A stretch of 64,000 nt of DNA from Myxococcus flavus (GCF_050038885.1 NZ_CP143624.1:5084001-5148000), one strand, 5' to 3'; numbered from the stretch's first letter, positions 33,956 through 42,589 are shown. Notes: generated by a model not told the origin, from the letters alone. Numbers and translations: made by a program.

Positions 33956-34983
33956 GCCGCGGCTTCCACGGGCGCCGGCGAGCCTGCCAGGGCCGCCGGC
34001 TTCCCCGTGAGCTCCTTGGCGAGCGCCTCCAGCACGTCCGGATGCTCGCGCAGCCACTCGGCGGCACGCTCACGCCCCTGGCCGATGCGCTCGCCACGCA
34101 GGCTGAAGTGGCTCCCGGACTTCTCGATGAGGCCCATGGCTACGCCCAGGTCGAGCACCTCACCCACGCGGTGGATGCCGCTGCCGTACATCAGGTCGAA
34201 CTCCGCCTCCTGGAAGGGGGGGGCCACCTTGTTCTTCACCACCTTCACGCGCGCCTTCGAGCCCACCACGGCGTCGCCTTCCTTGAGGTTCCCCGTCCGC
34301 CGAATCTCCATGCGCACGGAGGAGTAGAACTTCAGGGCGTTGCCACCCGTGGTTGTTTCGGGGTTCCCGAACATCACCCCAATCTTCATTCGAATCTGGT
34401 TGATGAAGATGATGCACGTCCCCGAGCGACTCACCGCGCCCGTGAGCTTGCGCAAGGCCTGACTCATCAGCCTCGCCTGCACGCCCATGTGCGCGTCCCC
34501 CATCTCGCCTTCGATTTCCGCCCGAGGCACCAGGGCCGCCACCGAGTCGACGACGATGAGGTCCACCGCCCCCGAGCGCACGAGCTGCTCGGTGATTTCC
34601 AGCGCCTGCTCTCCGGTATCGGGTTGCGACACCAGCAGCTCCTCCACGCGGACGCCCAGCTTTCGCGCGTAGGACACGTCCAGCGCATGCTCCGCGTCGA
34701 TGAAGGCCGCCACGCCGCCGGCTGCCTGCACCTGCGCAATCGCGTGGAGGGTGAGCGTCGTCTTGCCCGAGGACTCATTGCCGAAAATCTCCACCACGCG
34801 TCCCCGGGGATACCCGCCCACGCCCAGCGCCCGGTCCACGCCCACCGAGCCCGAGGGGATGACCGCCACCTTCTGCTCGCGGGCATCCCCGCCCAACGTC
34901 ATCACCGAGCCCCGGCCGAACTGCTTTTCGATGCTCGCCACCGCCGCCGCCACCGCCTTCAGCTTCTCCGTCAGCTTGCTCAT
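33952..34983 (-). CDS. recA: Recombinase RecA
   Basis: 343 residues from the ATG at 34983-34981, preceded by GAGGGAGCGG. It drives homologous strand exchange and LexA cleavage. Walker A GNESSGKTT sits at residues 68-76; Walker B (VDLIVVDSVAALVP), the L1 and L2 DNA-binding loops (MGVQARLMSQALRKL; FGNPETTTGGNALKFY) and MAW-type RecA features are intact. M. xanthus carries two recA genes, only one of which is strongly damage-inducible. I could not recognise a LexA box in the 305 bp upstream, so I cannot say which paralogue this is. Confidence 0.96.
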   Translation of the reverse strand: MSKLTEKLKAVAAAVASIEKQFGRGSVMTLGGDAREQKVAVIPSGSVGVDRALGVGGYPRGRVVEIFGNESSGKTTLTLHAIAQVQAAGGVAAFIDAEHALDVSYARKLGVRVEELLVSQPDTGEQALEITEQLVRSGAVDLIVVDSVAALVPRAEIEGEMGDAHMGVQARLMSQALRKLTGAVSRSGTCIIFINQIRMKIGVMFGNPETTTGGNALKFYSSVRMEIRRTGNLKEGDAVVGSKARVKVVKNKVAPPFQEAEFDLMYGSGIHRVGEVLDLGVAMGLIEKSGSHFSLRGERIGQGRERAAEWLREHPDVLEALAKELTGKPAALAGSPAPVEAAA

Positions 34984-35288
34984 TGCGTCTGCCGCTCCCT
35001 CGCCGCCCTGCCTGGGTTGAGTGCTGCGCCTCGCCATGCGTCCGTGTGACGGGCTGGCGCAGCGAGCGGGCAGGTGAGCAACGGCCATGCCGCAGGGCTC
35101 CTCCTCTTGGGAGGGCACCTGCTCGTGTGAACGGGCGTCCAGCTGCATGGCTGTACGTCCAGAGTGGCGGAGTGGGTGCGGGACGCTCCAACCGTCGCAT
35201 GAGGAACAGACATGGGAGCGCATGGCCGGTCGCATAGCGCATGGCGCTTTGCGTTGAAGTTGAGCGGGACAGGCATGAGCTTCCTTGC
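34984..35288. other. Divergent recA / NDH-2 intergenic region
   Basis: About 305 bp between two divergent starts. It includes the recA ribosome site. I find no clear -35/-10 pair, no recognisable LexA operator, no RNA gene and no convincing small gene. Open frames crossing it have weak third-position GC bias. Confidence 0.4.
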
Positions 35289-36674
35289 GTGAGCCCGAAA
35301 TCAAAGCGCGAAGACCTGCCCCATGTGGTCATCCTCGGCGGTGGTTTTGCCGGCCTCTATGCCGCGCGGCACCTCTACAAGGCGCCCGTGCGCGTCACGA
35401 TGGTGGACCGGCACAACCACCACCTGTTCCAGCCGCTGCTCTACCAGGTGGCCACGGCGACGCTCAGCCCCAGCGAGATTGCCGCCCCGCTCCGGGCCTT
35501 GCTCGGCCGCCACCAGGTGGCGGTCGTCCTGGCGGAAGTGACGGGCGTGGATACCGCGGGCAAGCGCGTGCTGCTCTCGGATGGGGAGCTGAAGTACGAC
35601 CACCTCATCATCGCTACGGGGGCGACGCACTCGTACTTCGGCAATGACGCATGGGCCCGATTTGCGCCCGGGCTGAAGTCCATCGAGGACGCGGTGGAGA
35701 TTCGCCGCCGCATCCTGGTGGCCTTCGAGCTGGCGGAACGCGAGCCGGACCCGGAGATTCGCCGCGCGCTGCTCAACTTCGTCATCATCGGCGCGGGCCC
35801 CACGGGAGTGGAGCTCGCAGGCTCGTTGGCGGAAATCAGTTGTCACTCGCTCCTGGGCGACTTCCGCAACATCGACCCGCGTGAGGCGCGCATCATCCTC
35901 ATCGAAGGGCTGAGCAGGGTGCTGCCCGTCTATCCCGAGGATTTGTCGCTCAAGGCCCGACGCACGCTGGAGAGGCTGGGCGTCGAGGTTCGCACGGGCG
36001 CGCGGGTGACCGACATCACCGAGCAGGGCGTCTTCATCGGAGCCGACTTCATCCCCGCGCGGACGGTGATATGGGCGGCGGGGGTCGCCGCGTCGCCCGT
36101 GGCGCGCTCCCTGGGCGTCGAGCTCGACCGGGCCGGCCGGGTACTCGTCACGCCTGAGCTGACCTTGCCAGGCCACGACGATGTCTTCGTCGTGGGAGAC
36201 CTGGCGTTGCTCAAGGACGCCGAGGGGAAGCCCGTGCCAGGGCTGGCCCCGGCGGCGATGCAGATGGGCAAGCACGCCGCCCACAACATTCGCCGCCGCT
36301 TGCAGGGCAAGCCCATGGAGCGCTTCACCTACTGGGACCGTGGCTCGTATGCGGTGATTGGCCGTGGACACGCGGTGGGCATTGCCTTCCGCCGCTTCAA
36401 GCAGTCGGGTTACAGCGCCTGGTTGGCCTGGCTGCTCATCCACATCACCTTCCTCATCGGCTTCCGGAGCCGGCTGGTCGTGCTGCTCGACTGGGCCTTT
36501 TCGTACCTGACGTTTGGCAAGTCGGCGCGCATCATCACCGGGCCATCGCCCCGGCTGGACCGGCTGCAGCCGGCTCATGCCCTGCCTGAGGGCGGTGGGG
36601 CCTCGTCGGTACCGGAGACCCGCATTCATGCCACGGCGTCTCATCCGGAGCCTGCAACGCCCGTGACACACTGA
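35289..36674 (+). CDS. ndh: Type II NADH dehydrogenase
   Basis: 461 residues from GTG 35289. An ATG at 35241 is in frame, but the 16 codons between lack the usual third-position GC bias. A flavoprotein transferring electrons from NADH to quinone without pumping protons. It has the FAD Rossmann motif VVILGGGFAGLYAARHL, the NAD-binding IIGAGPTGVELAGSLAE, FVVGDLALL for the FAD ribityl site, and the quinone-side AAMQMGKHAAHNIRRRL. Two C-terminal membrane segments (WLAWLLIHITFLIGF; VVLLDWAFSYLTFG) anchor it at the membrane. A 45-residue low-complexity tail follows. Confidence 0.92.
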   Translation: MSPKSKREDLPHVVILGGGFAGLYAARHLYKAPVRVTMVDRHNHHLFQPLLYQVATATLSPSEIAAPLRALLGRHQVAVVLAEVTGVDTAGKRVLLSDGELKYDHLIIATGATHSYFGNDAWARFAPGLKSIEDAVEIRRRILVAFELAEREPDPEIRRALLNFVIIGAGPTGVELAGSLAEISCHSLLGDFRNIDPREARIILIEGLSRVLPVYPEDLSLKARRTLERLGVEVRTGARVTDITEQGVFIGADFIPARTVIWAAGVAASPVARSLGVELDRAGRVLVTPELTLPGHDDVFVVGDLALLKDAEGKPVPGLAPAAMQMGKHAAHNIRRRLQGKPMERFTYWDRGSYAVIGRGHAVGIAFRRFKQSGYSAWLAWLLIHITFLIGFRSRLVVLLDWAFSYLTFGKSARIITGPSPRLDRLQPAHALPEGGGASSVPETRIHATASHPEPATPVTH

Positions 36675-36691
36675 AGCGGAAGTCGGGGACC

Positions 36692-38335
36692 TCAGCCTTC
36701 GAGGTCTCCCGGCGGGCCGGCTGTTTGGGAGGCCGTGAGGCTCCGCCATACAGCGTCATCCTGCTGGGCGCCGGGAAGGGCCGCCGGGCGCTTGTTCTGA
36801 ATCCAGTCCCGGCGGTCCAGCATCCGGCAGCTGATGGCGAGCTGCATGTCCACGTCCTCGATGCGGCCATGCCCCTCGAGGTCCGCTCGCGTCAGCGCAA
36901 GCTTCATGATGCGGTCATGGGCCCGCGCAGACAGCCCGAACCGCTTCACCGCCCGTTGCAGCATGTCTTCGGCACGTGGGCTCATGACGCAGTGCCGGCG
37001 AAGCAGGTGAGCGGGGAGCTGCGCGTTGCAGTGCACTCCCGGCTCGTCCCGGTACCGTGCGCGCTGGCGCTCGCGCGCGGCCTGGGCGCGCTCGCGATAG
37101 TACTGGCTGGGCGGCTCAGTCGCCGTCGACCGGGCCAGGTGGTGGTACTCCACAGGGCGCGTCTGCAGGCTGATGTCGATGCGGTCCATCAGGGGGCCAC
37201 TGACGCGGGTGAGATAGTCGAAGACGCGCTGCTCACCGCAGGTGCAGGGACGGTTCGGGACGTTGTGGTACCCGCAGGGGCAGGGATTCATGGCCGCCAC
37301 CAGCATCACCCGGCAGGGATAGGTGATGTGCTGATTGGCGCGGGCCAGGTGGATGACGCCTTCCTCCATGGGTTGGCGCAGCACTTCGAGCACGTTGCGC
37401 CGGAACTCGGGAAGCTCGTCGAGGAACAGCACGCCGTTGTGCGCGAGGGAAAGCTCGCCGGGGCGCGCAGTGGGGCCGCCGCCCACGAGGCCCGCGTCGG
37501 AGAGGGTATGGTGGGGCGCTCGGAAGGGGCGCTCCCGCATCAGCGAGTGGCCTTCACCCAGCAACCCGAGCACCGAGTACACCTTCGTGACCTCCATGGC
37601 CTCGGTGAAGGTCATCTCCGGGAGGATTCCGGGCAGGCGCCGAGCCAGCATCGTCTTCCCTGAGCCGGGCGGCCCGGACATCAGGATGTTGTGGCCGCCC
37701 GCTGCCGCGATTTCCAAGGCAAGCTTCAAGTCCGCCTGTCCCCGGACGTCGGACATGTCTGGCGCTTGTCCCCGGGATTCCACGCGCCCCGGTGTCTCGT
37801 CGGGAGCGTAGGGAAGGATGGGGCGGGCCCCCGTCAGGTGGTCCACGGCCTCCCGCAGCGTATGGACGGGCAGGACGCGCAAGCCCTCCACCAGCGAGGC
37901 CTCCGCTGCGTTGGCCGCGGGCACCATGACGCCCTCGAAGCCGCCTTCATGCGCCGCCACGGCCAGGGGAAGCACCCCCTTGATGGGGCGGATGGCGCCG
38001 TCCAATGAAAGCTCACCGCCAAAGAGGAGCCGTCCCAGCGGGCCCTCGTCCATGAGCTTCGCCGCGGCCAGGACGCCCAGCGCGATCGGCAGCTCGAAGG
38101 CGGCGCCTTCCTTCTTCAGGTCGGCCGGCGCCAGGTTCACGGTGATGCGCTTCTGGGGCAGCTCGAAGCCCGTGTTCTTCAGTGCCGAGATGACGCGGAC
38201 CTTCGACTCGCGGACCGCGCCCTCTGCCTGTCCGACGACGCTGAAGTAGGGCAGGCCGAGCGCCATGTCGACCTCGCACTCCACCACCACCACCTCGATG
38301 CCCATCAACGCCCCCGACCGCACTCTCGCCAGCAT
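36692..38335 (-). CDS. YifB/ComM family Mg-chelatase-like AAA+ ATPase
   Basis: 547 residues from ATG 38335-38333; extra upstream codons in the open frame are non-family. The N-terminal ChlI-like domain reads MLARVRSGALMGIEVVVVEC and LPYFSVVGQAEGAVRESK. The AAA+ core has Walker A GPPGSGKTMLARRLPGI, Walker B GVLFLDELPEF, and the C-terminal YifB domain with CNAQLPAHLLRRHC. In competent bacteria ComM is a helicase aiding branch migration during transformation; elsewhere the role is unclear. A four-Cys stretch (NPCPCGYHN, NRPCTCGE) is the usual family metal site. Confidence 0.93.
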   Translation of the reverse strand: MLARVRSGALMGIEVVVVECEVDMALGLPYFSVVGQAEGAVRESKVRVISALKNTGFELPQKRITVNLAPADLKKEGAAFELPIALGVLAAAKLMDEGPLGRLLFGGELSLDGAIRPIKGVLPLAVAAHEGGFEGVMVPAANAAEASLVEGLRVLPVHTLREAVDHLTGARPILPYAPDETPGRVESRGQAPDMSDVRGQADLKLALEIAAAGGHNILMSGPPGSGKTMLARRLPGILPEMTFTEAMEVTKVYSVLGLLGEGHSLMRERPFRAPHHTLSDAGLVGGGPTARPGELSLAHNGVLFLDELPEFRRNVLEVLRQPMEEGVIHLARANQHITYPCRVMLVAAMNPCPCGYHNVPNRPCTCGEQRVFDYLTRVSGPLMDRIDISLQTRPVEYHHLARSTATEPPSQYYRERAQAARERQRARYRDEPGVHCNAQLPAHLLRRHCVMSPRAEDMLQRAVKRFGLSARAHDRIMKLALTRADLEGHGRIEDVDMQLAISCRMLDRRDWIQNKRPAALPGAQQDDAVWRSLTASQTAGPPGDLEG

Positions 38336-38545
38336 GTCCCGCCCTCCCCACCGTGTCGTGGGGCCGGCTTCAGCAATGGATGTACCGGGGCCCACCCGAG
38401 GCGTAGGCACGGACGCGCCAATCCCACGCGGCGGATGCCCATCCGGGGCTGCGGAAATCGGATTTCAGCGGCGACGCATTTCTGAACCTGGGGCTAGCCA
38501 GGCCCTGACGAGTCCGGTAGCGTTCCTCCCACCTTGGGGGACACG

Positions 38546-39208
38546 ATGGGGGCAAAGGTCGCAGTGCAATCGGGGGTCGTTCATCCACGTCGGCAGCTCC
38601 GCATCCGCAGGGCGGACATCAAGCGCGGTCAGCGGATGAAGCTGGCATTCGGAGTCTTCCGCTTCTGCCTCTACGGCATGGTGGGACTGAGCTCCGAAAT
38701 CTTCTTCTACAACCTGGTGCGGATTGCCCGACACGTGCCGTTCCTGGAGGCGCTCTTCCGCTTCCAGTGGCAGGTGGATGAGCGGCTGGGGCTCAACGGC
38801 ATCTGGGATACACCCATCGTCACTGCGTATGGGCAGTGCTCGCTGTGGATGTTCCTCATCTACGGGGTGGCGTGCTTCTGCTTCATCGAGCCGCTGTATC
38901 GCCGGATGGTGTACCAGCACGTCGGCCTGCGCGCGGCCGTGTATGGCGTGGTCATCCTGCTCTTCGAGGGCTTCTCCGGTGTGGTGCTGGAGCGGCTCAC
39001 CGGGTACCGCATCTGGTTCTACGCGGACGAAGGCGCCATCCTCTGGCAGATGACGTCGCTCTACATCCTGCCCATCTGGATGGTGACGGGCCTGCTGGCC
39101 GAGTTCATCTACAGGGAGCTGATGGACCCGGACCTCCTGGCGGCCTTGGAGTCCCCGCTGCCCGCGACGCCCGAGGAGACCGAGGCCTCGTTCCAGTTGA
39201 TTCGGTAG
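38546..39208 (+). CDS. Membrane protein of unknown function
   Basis: 220 residues from ATG 38546, with GGGGGAC just upstream; a later ATG at 38636 would give a 190-residue form starting MKLAFGVFRFCLYGMVGLS. Four to five predicted membrane helices (for example FGVFRFCLYGMVGLSSEIFFY, LWMFLIYGVACFCFIEPLY, AAVYGVVILLFEGFSGVVLE, LYILPIWMVTGLLAEFIY). No family recognised. The 3' end overlaps the convergent DUF2378 gene by 100 bp, so its soluble C-terminal tail is encoded opposite that gene's C-terminus. Confidence 0.75.
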   Translation: MGAKVAVQSGVVHPRRQLRIRRADIKRGQRMKLAFGVFRFCLYGMVGLSSEIFFYNLVRIARHVPFLEALFRFQWQVDERLGLNGIWDTPIVTAYGQCSLWMFLIYGVACFCFIEPLYRRMVYQHVGLRAAVYGVVILLFEGFSGVVLERLTGYRIWFYADEGAILWQMTSLYILPIWMVTGLLAEFIYRELMDPDLLAALESPLPATPEETEASFQLIR

Positions 39209-39732
39209 ACGCAGGCGTGGCCGTCGTAGCCGGACATCTCGATGAGGATGTCCTGGGCGCCGGCCACCCGCAGCCCGGCGTGGATGATGCCCGCGGTGAA
39301 GGCGGGGTAGGGGCCCACCTCGTTCATCCACAGCTCGAACTGGGTGGGGGCGAGCTCGCGCAGCTTCGACTCGGTGTAGTTGTTGCCAGCCCGGAAGTTC
39401 TGCGTGGCGCGCATCAGCGTGCGCCGGGGTCCTAGAACGCGCAGCAGCGACAGCACGGCGCGTCCCAGCATCGTCTCGCGGAAGCCTTCGATATAGGCCT
39501 CGCCCAGCTTCCACGTGCCCTGCTCGAGGGGGAGCTGGGGGTAGAGCTCCTCCGAGGTGATGCGGAGGAACGTCATCCACGCGTCGAACGCGTAGGCCGG
39601 CCGGAGCTTCTGGTCCACATCGAGCCCTGCCTGGCGCAGGCGCGCCTTGCACTCGGGCGTCAGGCGCCCGTGCAGCGCCCGCAGGAACAGGGCTTCGATG
39701 GTTTGCTCGAAAATGAGAAGCTCGTCGGCCAT
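39109..39732 (-). CDS. DUF2378 (TIGR02265) family protein
   Basis: 207 residues. The pattern IFEQTIEALFLRALHGRLTP, RYP-like YPQLPLEQGTWKLGEAYIEGF, and RTLMRATQNFRAGNNYTESK fits the myxobacterial paralogous family TIGR02265/DUF2378, of unknown function. It is a soluble cytoplasmic protein with no known catalytic motif. It lies 78 bp downstream of exbD in the same direction and may belong to that transcript. The last 33 codons overlap the convergent membrane protein gene. Confidence 0.8.
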   Translation of the reverse strand: MADELLIFEQTIEALFLRALHGRLTPECKARLRQAGLDVDQKLRPAYAFDAWMTFLRITSEELYPQLPLEQGTWKLGEAYIEGFRETMLGRAVLSLLRVLGPRRTLMRATQNFRAGNNYTESKLRELAPTQFELWMNEVGPYPAFTAGIIHAGLRVAGAQDILIEMSGYDGHACVYRINWNEASVSSGVAGSGDSKAARRSGSISSL

Positions 39733-39809
39733 GAGGAGTGAACTCTAGCCGACGAGCTTCTCGATGTGAACCGCGGACCCACCTGGAGCGTAGGCCCCAG
39801 GGGAGATTT

Positions 39810-40310
39810 TCAGGGCGCCGGGGCGGGCGGCGGAGTCGGCGTGTCGACGGAGGTGCCCTGGATGATGGCGTTCTGCGGGAGCTCCGTGGCCATGCCGAGG
39901 ACCTTCGCGCCCGCGGCCTTGGCGCCGTCCAGCGCGGTGATGAGCCGGCCGTAGTTGGTGGCGTCATCCGCCATGAAGAAGACGACCTTGTCGTCCGCCT
40001 TCTTCGCCGCCAGCATGCGCTTGAGCCGCGTCACGTAGTCGGCGGCCGCGATTTTCTCCGTGTTGATGGAGTAGCCGCCGTCCTTGTCGAGCTGCACCAC
40101 CAACTGCTGGTCGTCCGGATCCGGAGGCGTTGGATCCTGCTCGACCTCGGTGTCCGGCACGCGCACCACGATGTCCTTCTCGAGGAGCGGGGTGACGACC
40201 ATGAAGATGATGAGGAGCACCAGCACCACGTCGACCAGCGGCGTGACGTTGATCTCCGAGTTCGGCTGCGACTGGGGCTTGACCCACTGTCGTTGCTTGC
40301 GGCCGGCCAT
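39810..40310 (-). CDS. exbD: ExbD/TolR family protein, second copy
   Basis: 166 residues. One N-terminal membrane helix preceded by the signature SEINVTPLVDVVLVLLIIFM, whose Asp is the proton-carrying residue of ExbD/TolR. A periplasmic domain (DKDGGYSINTEKIAA; VVFFMADDATNYGRLI) and a Pro/Thr-rich tail follow. With ExbB it forms the proton channel energising TonB. Its ATG shares one base with the stop of the upstream exbD copy, so the two are tightly coupled. This copy is longer than the other by about 30 residues. Confidence 0.92.
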   Translation of the reverse strand: MAGRKQRQWVKPQSQPNSEINVTPLVDVVLVLLIIFMVVTPLLEKDIVVRVPDTEVEQDPTPPDPDDQQLVVQLDKDGGYSINTEKIAAADYVTRLKRMLAAKKADDKVVFFMADDATNYGRLITALDGAKAAGAKVLGMATELPQNAIIQGTSVDTPTPPPAPAP

Positions 40311-40723
40311 TACTTCTTCTCCTCGACGCCCAGGGAGATCTGCTTGGCCTTGGACTTGCGGGCCACGTCCAGCACCTTGCGCACATCGCCGACGCTGAGC
40401 GCGTTGTCACCCTTGAGCAGGATCTTCTTGCCCGGATTCTTCACCATCTCCTCGGTGAGCTTGTCCTGGAGTCCCTGCTCGTCCACCTGGTCGTTCTCCA
40501 CGAACACCTTCTTGTCCGGGGTGATGGAAAGGATGAGCGGATCCGAATCCGATTTTCCTTCCTTCTCGATCTCGGTGGCCTTCGGGAGCTCCACGGACTT
40601 GCCACGCTGGAGCATCGGGGTGACGACCATGAAGATGATGAGGAGCACCAGCACCACGTCGACCAGCGGCGTGACGTTGATGTCGCTCTTGACGCCCCCT
40701 TTGGGGCCTGCTGACATTCCCAT
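40310..40723 (-). CDS. exbD: ExbD/TolR family protein, first copy
   Basis: 137 residues. It shares the SDINVTPLVDVVLVLLIIFM membrane segment and proton-path Asp with the following copy. The DNA of this segment is almost identical in the two genes, so they are products of duplication or under gene conversion. The periplasmic domain (LILSITPDKKVFVENDQVDE) differs strongly. Two ExbD proteins with different outer domains could pair with one ExbB as a hetero-oligomer, as reported for two-ExbD systems elsewhere. It lies 124 bp after exbB. Confidence 0.92.
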   Translation of the reverse strand: MGMSAGPKGGVKSDINVTPLVDVVLVLLIIFMVVTPMLQRGKSVELPKATEIEKEGKSDSDPLILSITPDKKVFVENDQVDEQGLQDKLTEEMVKNPGKKILLKGDNALSVGDVRKVLDVARKSKAKQISLGVEEKK

Positions 40724-40847
40724 GTCTTTACCTGTTTCCTGGTAAGGAGGTGCCCGCCTTCATGGAGCGTCTCCAGCCCCCCGAAGAAGAGCTGGAGACG
40801 TACTCACAGAAGGGCATCGGGTCGTCCCCGGCCTCGCCCGTGACGGC

Positions 40848-41531
40848 TCAGGCCGCGTGCGAGGAGTGCGCGCCACCGCCCAGGTGACGGGCGACGACGT
40901 CCAGGAACTCGTTGGACGACTCGGAGATGTCCACCGAGCGCGCGTCCACCCAGCCCTGCAGGAAGTTGTACGCCATCACGGCGGGGATGGCCACGAGCAG
41001 ACCGAAGGCCGTGGTGATGAGCGCCTCGGCGATACCGGCGGAGATGGTGCCCAGACCGCCGGAGCCGGCCGCGGCCATCAGCTGGAAGGCGTTGACGATA
41101 CCCATCGTCGTGCCGAGCAGACCGACGAACGGGGCCGTGGAGCCAACCGTGGCCAGCAGGCCCAGGCCGCGCTTCATGCTCTGGACCTCGCGCTGGGCCT
41201 GGCGCTCGAGGGCGCGCGCCACCGACTCCACCGCCACGTCCTTGTTGTTCGGGCTGATCCGGTACGCCGTCAGGCCGGAGTTGATCACGCGGCCCAGGTG
41301 GCCCACGTCCTTGCCCAGGTTGGTGTTGGCGGCCGTGTTCAGGTCGCCCTTGGCCAGGATGGCACCCATCTTCGCTGCGAAGTTGCGGCTGTCGGACCGC
41401 GTCTTGCGGAAGACGATCATGCGCTCCGCCATCACGACCAGCGAGGCGATGGACATGATGCCCAGGGTGAAGATGATCATCCGGGCGAAGAGGCCCGTGT
41501 GCTCCCAGATTTCAGCAAGAGTGAATTGCAT
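40848..41531 (-). CDS. exbB: ExbB/TolQ/MotA proton-channel protein
   Basis: 227 residues. Membrane helix 1 (IIFTLGIMSIASLVVMAERM) is followed by a cytoplasmic loop of about 90 residues and two helices containing the family motif APFVGLLGTTMGIVNAF and EALITTAFGLLVAIPAVMAYNFL. It forms the stator pentamer round ExbD and passes protons to drive TonB. A strong AGGAGGAG lies before the ATG. It lies between tonB (71 bp upstream) and the exbD pair in one unit. Confidence 0.93.
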   Translation of the reverse strand: MQFTLAEIWEHTGLFARMIIFTLGIMSIASLVVMAERMIVFRKTRSDSRNFAAKMGAILAKGDLNTAANTNLGKDVGHLGRVINSGLTAYRISPNNKDVAVESVARALERQAQREVQSMKRGLGLLATVGSTAPFVGLLGTTMGIVNAFQLMAAAGSGGLGTISAGIAEALITTAFGLLVAIPAVMAYNFLQGWVDARSVDISESSNEFLDVVARHLGGGAHSSHAA

Positions 41532-41602
41532 GGTTGGGTTGAGCGCTCCTCCTCACGAGCGCGGGTTTGTCGGCAGTACGGCTCTAAACGACGCGCCCGG
41601 AG

Positions 41603-42355
41603 TCAGCGCGGCAGCTTGAAGTTCAGGGTGAAGGTGTAGTCCACCTGGACGGGACGGCCCTGGAACGTGACCGGCTTGTAGCGCGACGACGACAGCGCGT
41701 CCAGGACCGCCCGGTCCATGTGGGGCAGGGGCTTGATGATCCGGCAGTTCTCCACTCGACCTTCCACGGTGACGATGCACTTCACGATCATCGTTCCCTG
41801 GACGCGAGCCTCGAGTGCCTCACGAGAATACTCAGGGGTCGGACCCGACAGCTTCTCCGGGCGCGTCATTCCCGCGCCGAAGGGAAGCACCTCGGTTCCC
41901 GTCCCGCCAAGCTGGCCGCCGACCACGCCGCCAATCACACCACCGACAACGCCACCCACGACGCCGCCGACCACGCCACCTTCCACGCCGCCTTCGACGG
42001 CTTCCTCGCTGGCCTCTTCTTCAGCGGGAGGCTCCTCGGAGGGCTCCACCTCCTTCGGGACCTCCTTCGGAATCTCCTTCGGCTGGACGATGGCGTCCGG
42101 CTTCTTGGGCTTCTTCGGCTGCGTCTTCGGCTTGCTCGAAGACGCGGGAGGAGGGGGCGGAGGCGGGGGCGGCGGAGGCGGTGCCATGGTCGCCTTCAGC
42201 GTGACCTCAATCTCCTTCTCCTCCACTGGGGGCGGCCGCGTCGACAGCCACACGGCGAGGCCGAACAGCGCCACGTGGAGGATAACCGAGACAGTAGCCC
42301 CGACGCCGAACCGCGACTTGGGCCCCTGACCACGGTCAAGGACTGAATCGAACAT
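41603..42355 (-). CDS. tonB: TonB family energy transducer
   Basis: 250 residues. N-terminal membrane anchor (VGATVSVILHVALFGLAVWL), then a 12-Pro run, a Lys/Pro-rich segment (KPKTQPKKPKKP), an acidic segment, and a hydrophobic VGGVVGG-type repeat near 120-150. The C-terminal TonB domain ends GTMIVKCIVTVEGRVENCRI and YTFTLNFKLPR. It carries proton-motive energy from ExbB/ExbD to outer-membrane receptors such as Oar across the intergenic region. The Val/Gly repeat replaces part of the usual extended Pro/Lys linker. A GAGGAG site precedes the ATG. Confidence 0.92.
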   Translation of the reverse strand: MFDSVLDRGQGPKSRFGVGATVSVILHVALFGLAVWLSTRPPPVEEKEIEVTLKATMAPPPPPPPPPPPPASSSKPKTQPKKPKKPDAIVQPKEIPKEVPKEVEPSEEPPAEEEASEEAVEGGVEGGVVGGVVGGVVGGVIGGVVGGQLGGTGTEVLPFGAGMTRPEKLSGPTPEYSREALEARVQGTMIVKCIVTVEGRVENCRIIKPLPHMDRAVLDALSSSRYKPVTFQGRPVQVDYTFTLNFKLPR

Positions 42356-42373
42356 GCACTAGACTCCTCTTCA

Positions 42374-42502
42374 CCAGTGGTCACCCATCGACGCCGCCCA
42401 GCCCCGATGAAAGGGCGCGCTACCATACAGAAACGCGTTCCGGGTTCAAGCAAGCACGGTCGACGGGAGTGGCGTGATCGGGCAATTGCCCCACTGGTCA
42501 CC
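42374..42502. promoter_or_regulatory. Pair of CCA[G/C]TGGTCACC elements between tonB and oar
   Basis: CCAGTGGTCACC at 42374-42385 and CCACTGGTCACC at 42491-42502 are direct repeats with 11 of 12 bases identical, 117 bp apart. Each core is a near-palindrome ((A/C)CCANTGGT-like). One lies in the tonB leader, the other 17 bp upstream of the oar -35. They could be operators of one regulator acting on both transcripts; no regulator gene is adjacent. Confidence 0.45.
42422..42449 (-). promoter_or_regulatory. Predicted tonB promoter
   Basis: On the minus strand TTGAAC (42449-42444), a 16-bp spacer and TATGGT (42427-42422) form a sigma-70-like promoter. The leader before the tonB ATG at 42355 would be about 60 nt. 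Confidence 0.45.
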
Positions 42503-42518
42503 AAAAAGCAACGGTCTA

Positions 42519-42546
42519 TTGACAACTGCTAGACCTCGGCTATTTT
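42519..42546 (+). promoter_or_regulatory. Predicted oar promoter
   Basis: A perfect TTGACA (42519-42524), a 16-bp spacer and TATTTT (42541-42546) form the best sigma-70-type promoter in the window. Transcription should start near 42553, giving a leader of about 37 nt with TTGGAGGGG before the ATG at 42590. Confidence 0.65.
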
Positions 42547-42589
42547 CCCGGGTCATTTTCACTTGCAGCCCACCTTGGAGGGGTCTGGT

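Noticed and set aside
34984..35288. LexA box upstream of recA
   Set aside because: No convincing match was seen; I cannot assign damage regulation.
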